DNA of 64,000 bases from Xiphias gladius (Eukaryota; Chordata; Actinopteri; Istiophoriformes; Xiphiidae): assembly GCF_016859285.1 (NCBI RefSeq), contig NC_053402.1:22701056-22765055 (forward strand), given 5' to 3'. The notes under the pieces were generated by a model. That model was not told the DNA's origin. It saw only the letters and a program-made list of their open reading frames with translations, and did not search any database. The position numbers were made by a program, and so were the translations under genes. Below are positions 59,282 to 64,000 of the stretch, one piece after another (positions within the stretch are counted from its first letter, which is position 1; every line of letters starts with the position of its first letter).

Positions 59282-61175
59282 CTGCGGCTCATTTGTCCAC
59301 CCTAGCCTCGAATTGACACCTCAAATCCACTGCAACCTCATATACCTCACCCTAGGACACTAGAGGGGCCAAAGGGAGGGTTGTAGAGGACGCTATGCTC
59401 GTCCTGCGCCATCTGCCGCGTCTTAAGAGTTCTCCTTATGAACAGTGATTGTCTGTCTCGCCCTGGGTTCGGCTGAAGTTTCGTATTTTAGAAATTCCCG
59501 ATCAGACCCATCACAGTGAGGCACAGTATAATTCGTATCATTTTAAAAGAATCGTAAATGTAATATGAGTGAAGTTCCTCAAAATCCACTGAAAGAATTC
59601 AGGGTTTTAAGATGAAGTTGCAGCGTGATATTGATTTTATTTTTGATATATTTTTGTAGATCTGTAAGATTGATCCTTTTTTTTTTTTGCAAAACTTGTA
59701 ATACTTGTTAATTATTAAATGTTGGGACAAGACATTGAAATATTTATCAGGGCACAATGTTTACATATCGACCACGTCTGCACATTTTTGATGGCAAACA
59801 AAGTTTAAAAGTCGTGGAATCGCCAAAGTTATCAGGATTCTTCGCATGGGAATCGCGTACCAAATTTTACATGGCAGTCCGTCCGGTAGTCGTTGGGATG
59901 AATCCGTTAGAACCTGAGACGTCAACCTGTCGGTGGCGATTTGTGGATAGAAATTTCTTAATTCTAGCTGAGGTTCCAGTCCCCAGTCCCTGGTGCCCTC
60001 AGGGCGGAGCGACACGACGAAGACGTCGGCCACTGCAGGGGAGGATTTTCCAGACATGACACTCAGACGCGACTGGGACAGCACTAAAAGTTTTGACGGA
60101 GTTTGTAGGAGTTGTTCTCCTCCTTGATTTCAGCAGCGTACCATTCAGTTAAAAAGCACAGTCATATTTTCACATTTTTTAAAATTTTATTTTGCATCTT
60201 CATTACATCTTCAGTGACGGGCATACTGTATGATCAAATGACACAGAAATCAATTTCTGAGTTGTGCTAGAAATACAAAAGACCTACGAGACCTTGTTCC
60301 AATAGATGTCAGTCTTACTCCATTGGGACATTTCCCTCCACTCCTGCTTAGCTCAGTGTTTGATTTACGTATCAAATCAGAAAATCTCCAGCGTCCAGTA
60401 CAAGTCATAAGAGCTGTGACCGTGAAGAAAAGTGAAGCGACACGAAAAGCAAATTCCTGATTTTAAATTGAAATAAACATCAGACTAGTTCCAAACAACC
60501 AGTGACGGAATTGACGCACGAATAAAATACGGTGCCGTGAATCCAAACGGTGCATCGGAGCCAACATGCGTGCGTCTTCTTAACACATCATCATCGAAAG
60601 TCGTCAGTTGAACCTTTTTCACTCAGTTTCTCAAGCAGACCTAAGAGACGTGTGTGTGTGTGTGTACCGTAGATTCGCCTGCCCAGTAGTGAGCGTCAAT
60701 TCCGCGAGGAGCGCTGGCGCCCATCTCCTTGGCGCCCACGCGCCCCCGTACGGTGAACCGGCCGCAGACACGGACAACCTGTCCCCCGGTGGCAGTCGGG
60801 CTTGTGACGCTCACGGTGTCGCTCCGGACGTGTATAAACCTCTCTCTCAGAAGGGTTGTGGGGTACGTGGACAGGACTCGAGAAAACGGGGCCTCGAGAC
60901 GCAAGCGAGTAAAACCCCCCCCCCTTACATATAATAGGAGCAAGACCCCCCCACCCCAGACTGAAAGAGACTCAAAACAGCCGGCTGCATTGCTTGTAAT
61001 CATTCTGTGATTTTGAGTTAATCTGGAGTCTATTGGTGGTTGTTTTTTTTCCCTGCGTGGTCGCGTTTTTCTATTTTTCATCTCTGCCGTCGTGTTGCGT
61101 CTCTCTCTGCGCGTCGTGTATCTAGAGCCTCTCGCTGCGGTTGCGTTGTTTCTCCGGGGGCCACTTTCTCGATTT
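59282..61175. other. Intergenic between convergent natd1 and gsg1l2
   Basis: Holds two 3' UTRs. For natd1 an ATTAAA lies at 59714-59719 after a T-rich run. For gsg1l2 (minus) AATAAA lies at 60186-60191, giving a UTR of about 1 kb. Long overlapping ORFs at 60608-61228 on both strands come from a CpG-rich part of the gsg1l2 3' UTR and show no family resemblance. A weak family D-like phrase (CAAATTTTACATGGCAGTCC) is at about 59861. Confidence 0.4.
60186..60191 (-). terminator. gsg1l2: Candidate gsg1l2 poly(A) signal
   Basis: TTTATT on the plus strand within TTTTAAAATTTTATTTTGC gives AATAAA on the minus strand, 985 bp after the stop at 61176. Other hexamers may be used. Confidence 0.35.

Positions 61176-64000
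<2,825 letters not shown>

Overview
This is vertebrate, almost certainly percomorph teleost, nuclear DNA. The genes are split by short-to-medium GT-AG introns. The predicted proteins match vertebrate families exon by exon. The noncoding DNA is full of CA microsatellites and of dispersed repeats typical of spiny-rayed fish genomes. I found no bacterial, phage, plasmid or CRISPR features.

Layout, left to right. (1) 41-102, plus: the last coding exon of an unidentified gene, poly(A) signal near 191. (2) 762-30109, minus: mprip, myosin phosphatase Rho-interacting protein. I could join 22 coding exons into one continuous frame of 1,676 codons with two PH domains and a long coiled coil; one exon alone encodes 773 residues. 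(3) 30245-31075: a tandem array of about 170-220 bp units directly upstream of mprip, some units carrying a diverged copy of promoter-proximal sequence. (4) 34682-48109, minus: u2af2 (U2AF65 splicing factor), 11 coding exons, 466 residues. (5) 49680-51010: a CpG-rich stretch without a confident gene, then a 255-bp tandem duplication at 51478-51990. (6) 52664-56941, plus: dhrs7c, a sarcoplasmic reticulum short-chain dehydrogenase of striated muscle, 6 coding exons, 313 residues. (7) 58218-59281, plus: a NATD1-type small GNAT acetyltransferase, 3 exons, 125 residues. (8) 61176-64000, minus: the 3' end of gsg1l2, a GSG1-like tetraspan protein, which continues past the right edge.

The genes do not form an operon or a pathway. 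MPRIP, NATD1, DHRS7C and GSG1L2 all map to human 17p (from memory), so the block is mostly conserved synteny, with u2af2 (human 19q) as the odd member. Neighbours converge twice: the left-edge gene with mprip, and natd1 with gsg1l2.

Exon boundaries were placed by hand from splice sites, reading-frame phase and family similarity recalled from memory. UTR ends, noncoding first exons and repeat edges are approximate. I saw no convincing new system. The most interesting items are the promoter-linked tandem array, the mprip giant exon and shortened C-terminus, the density of one AT-rich repeat family, the foldback repeats, and the duplication upstream of dhrs7c.
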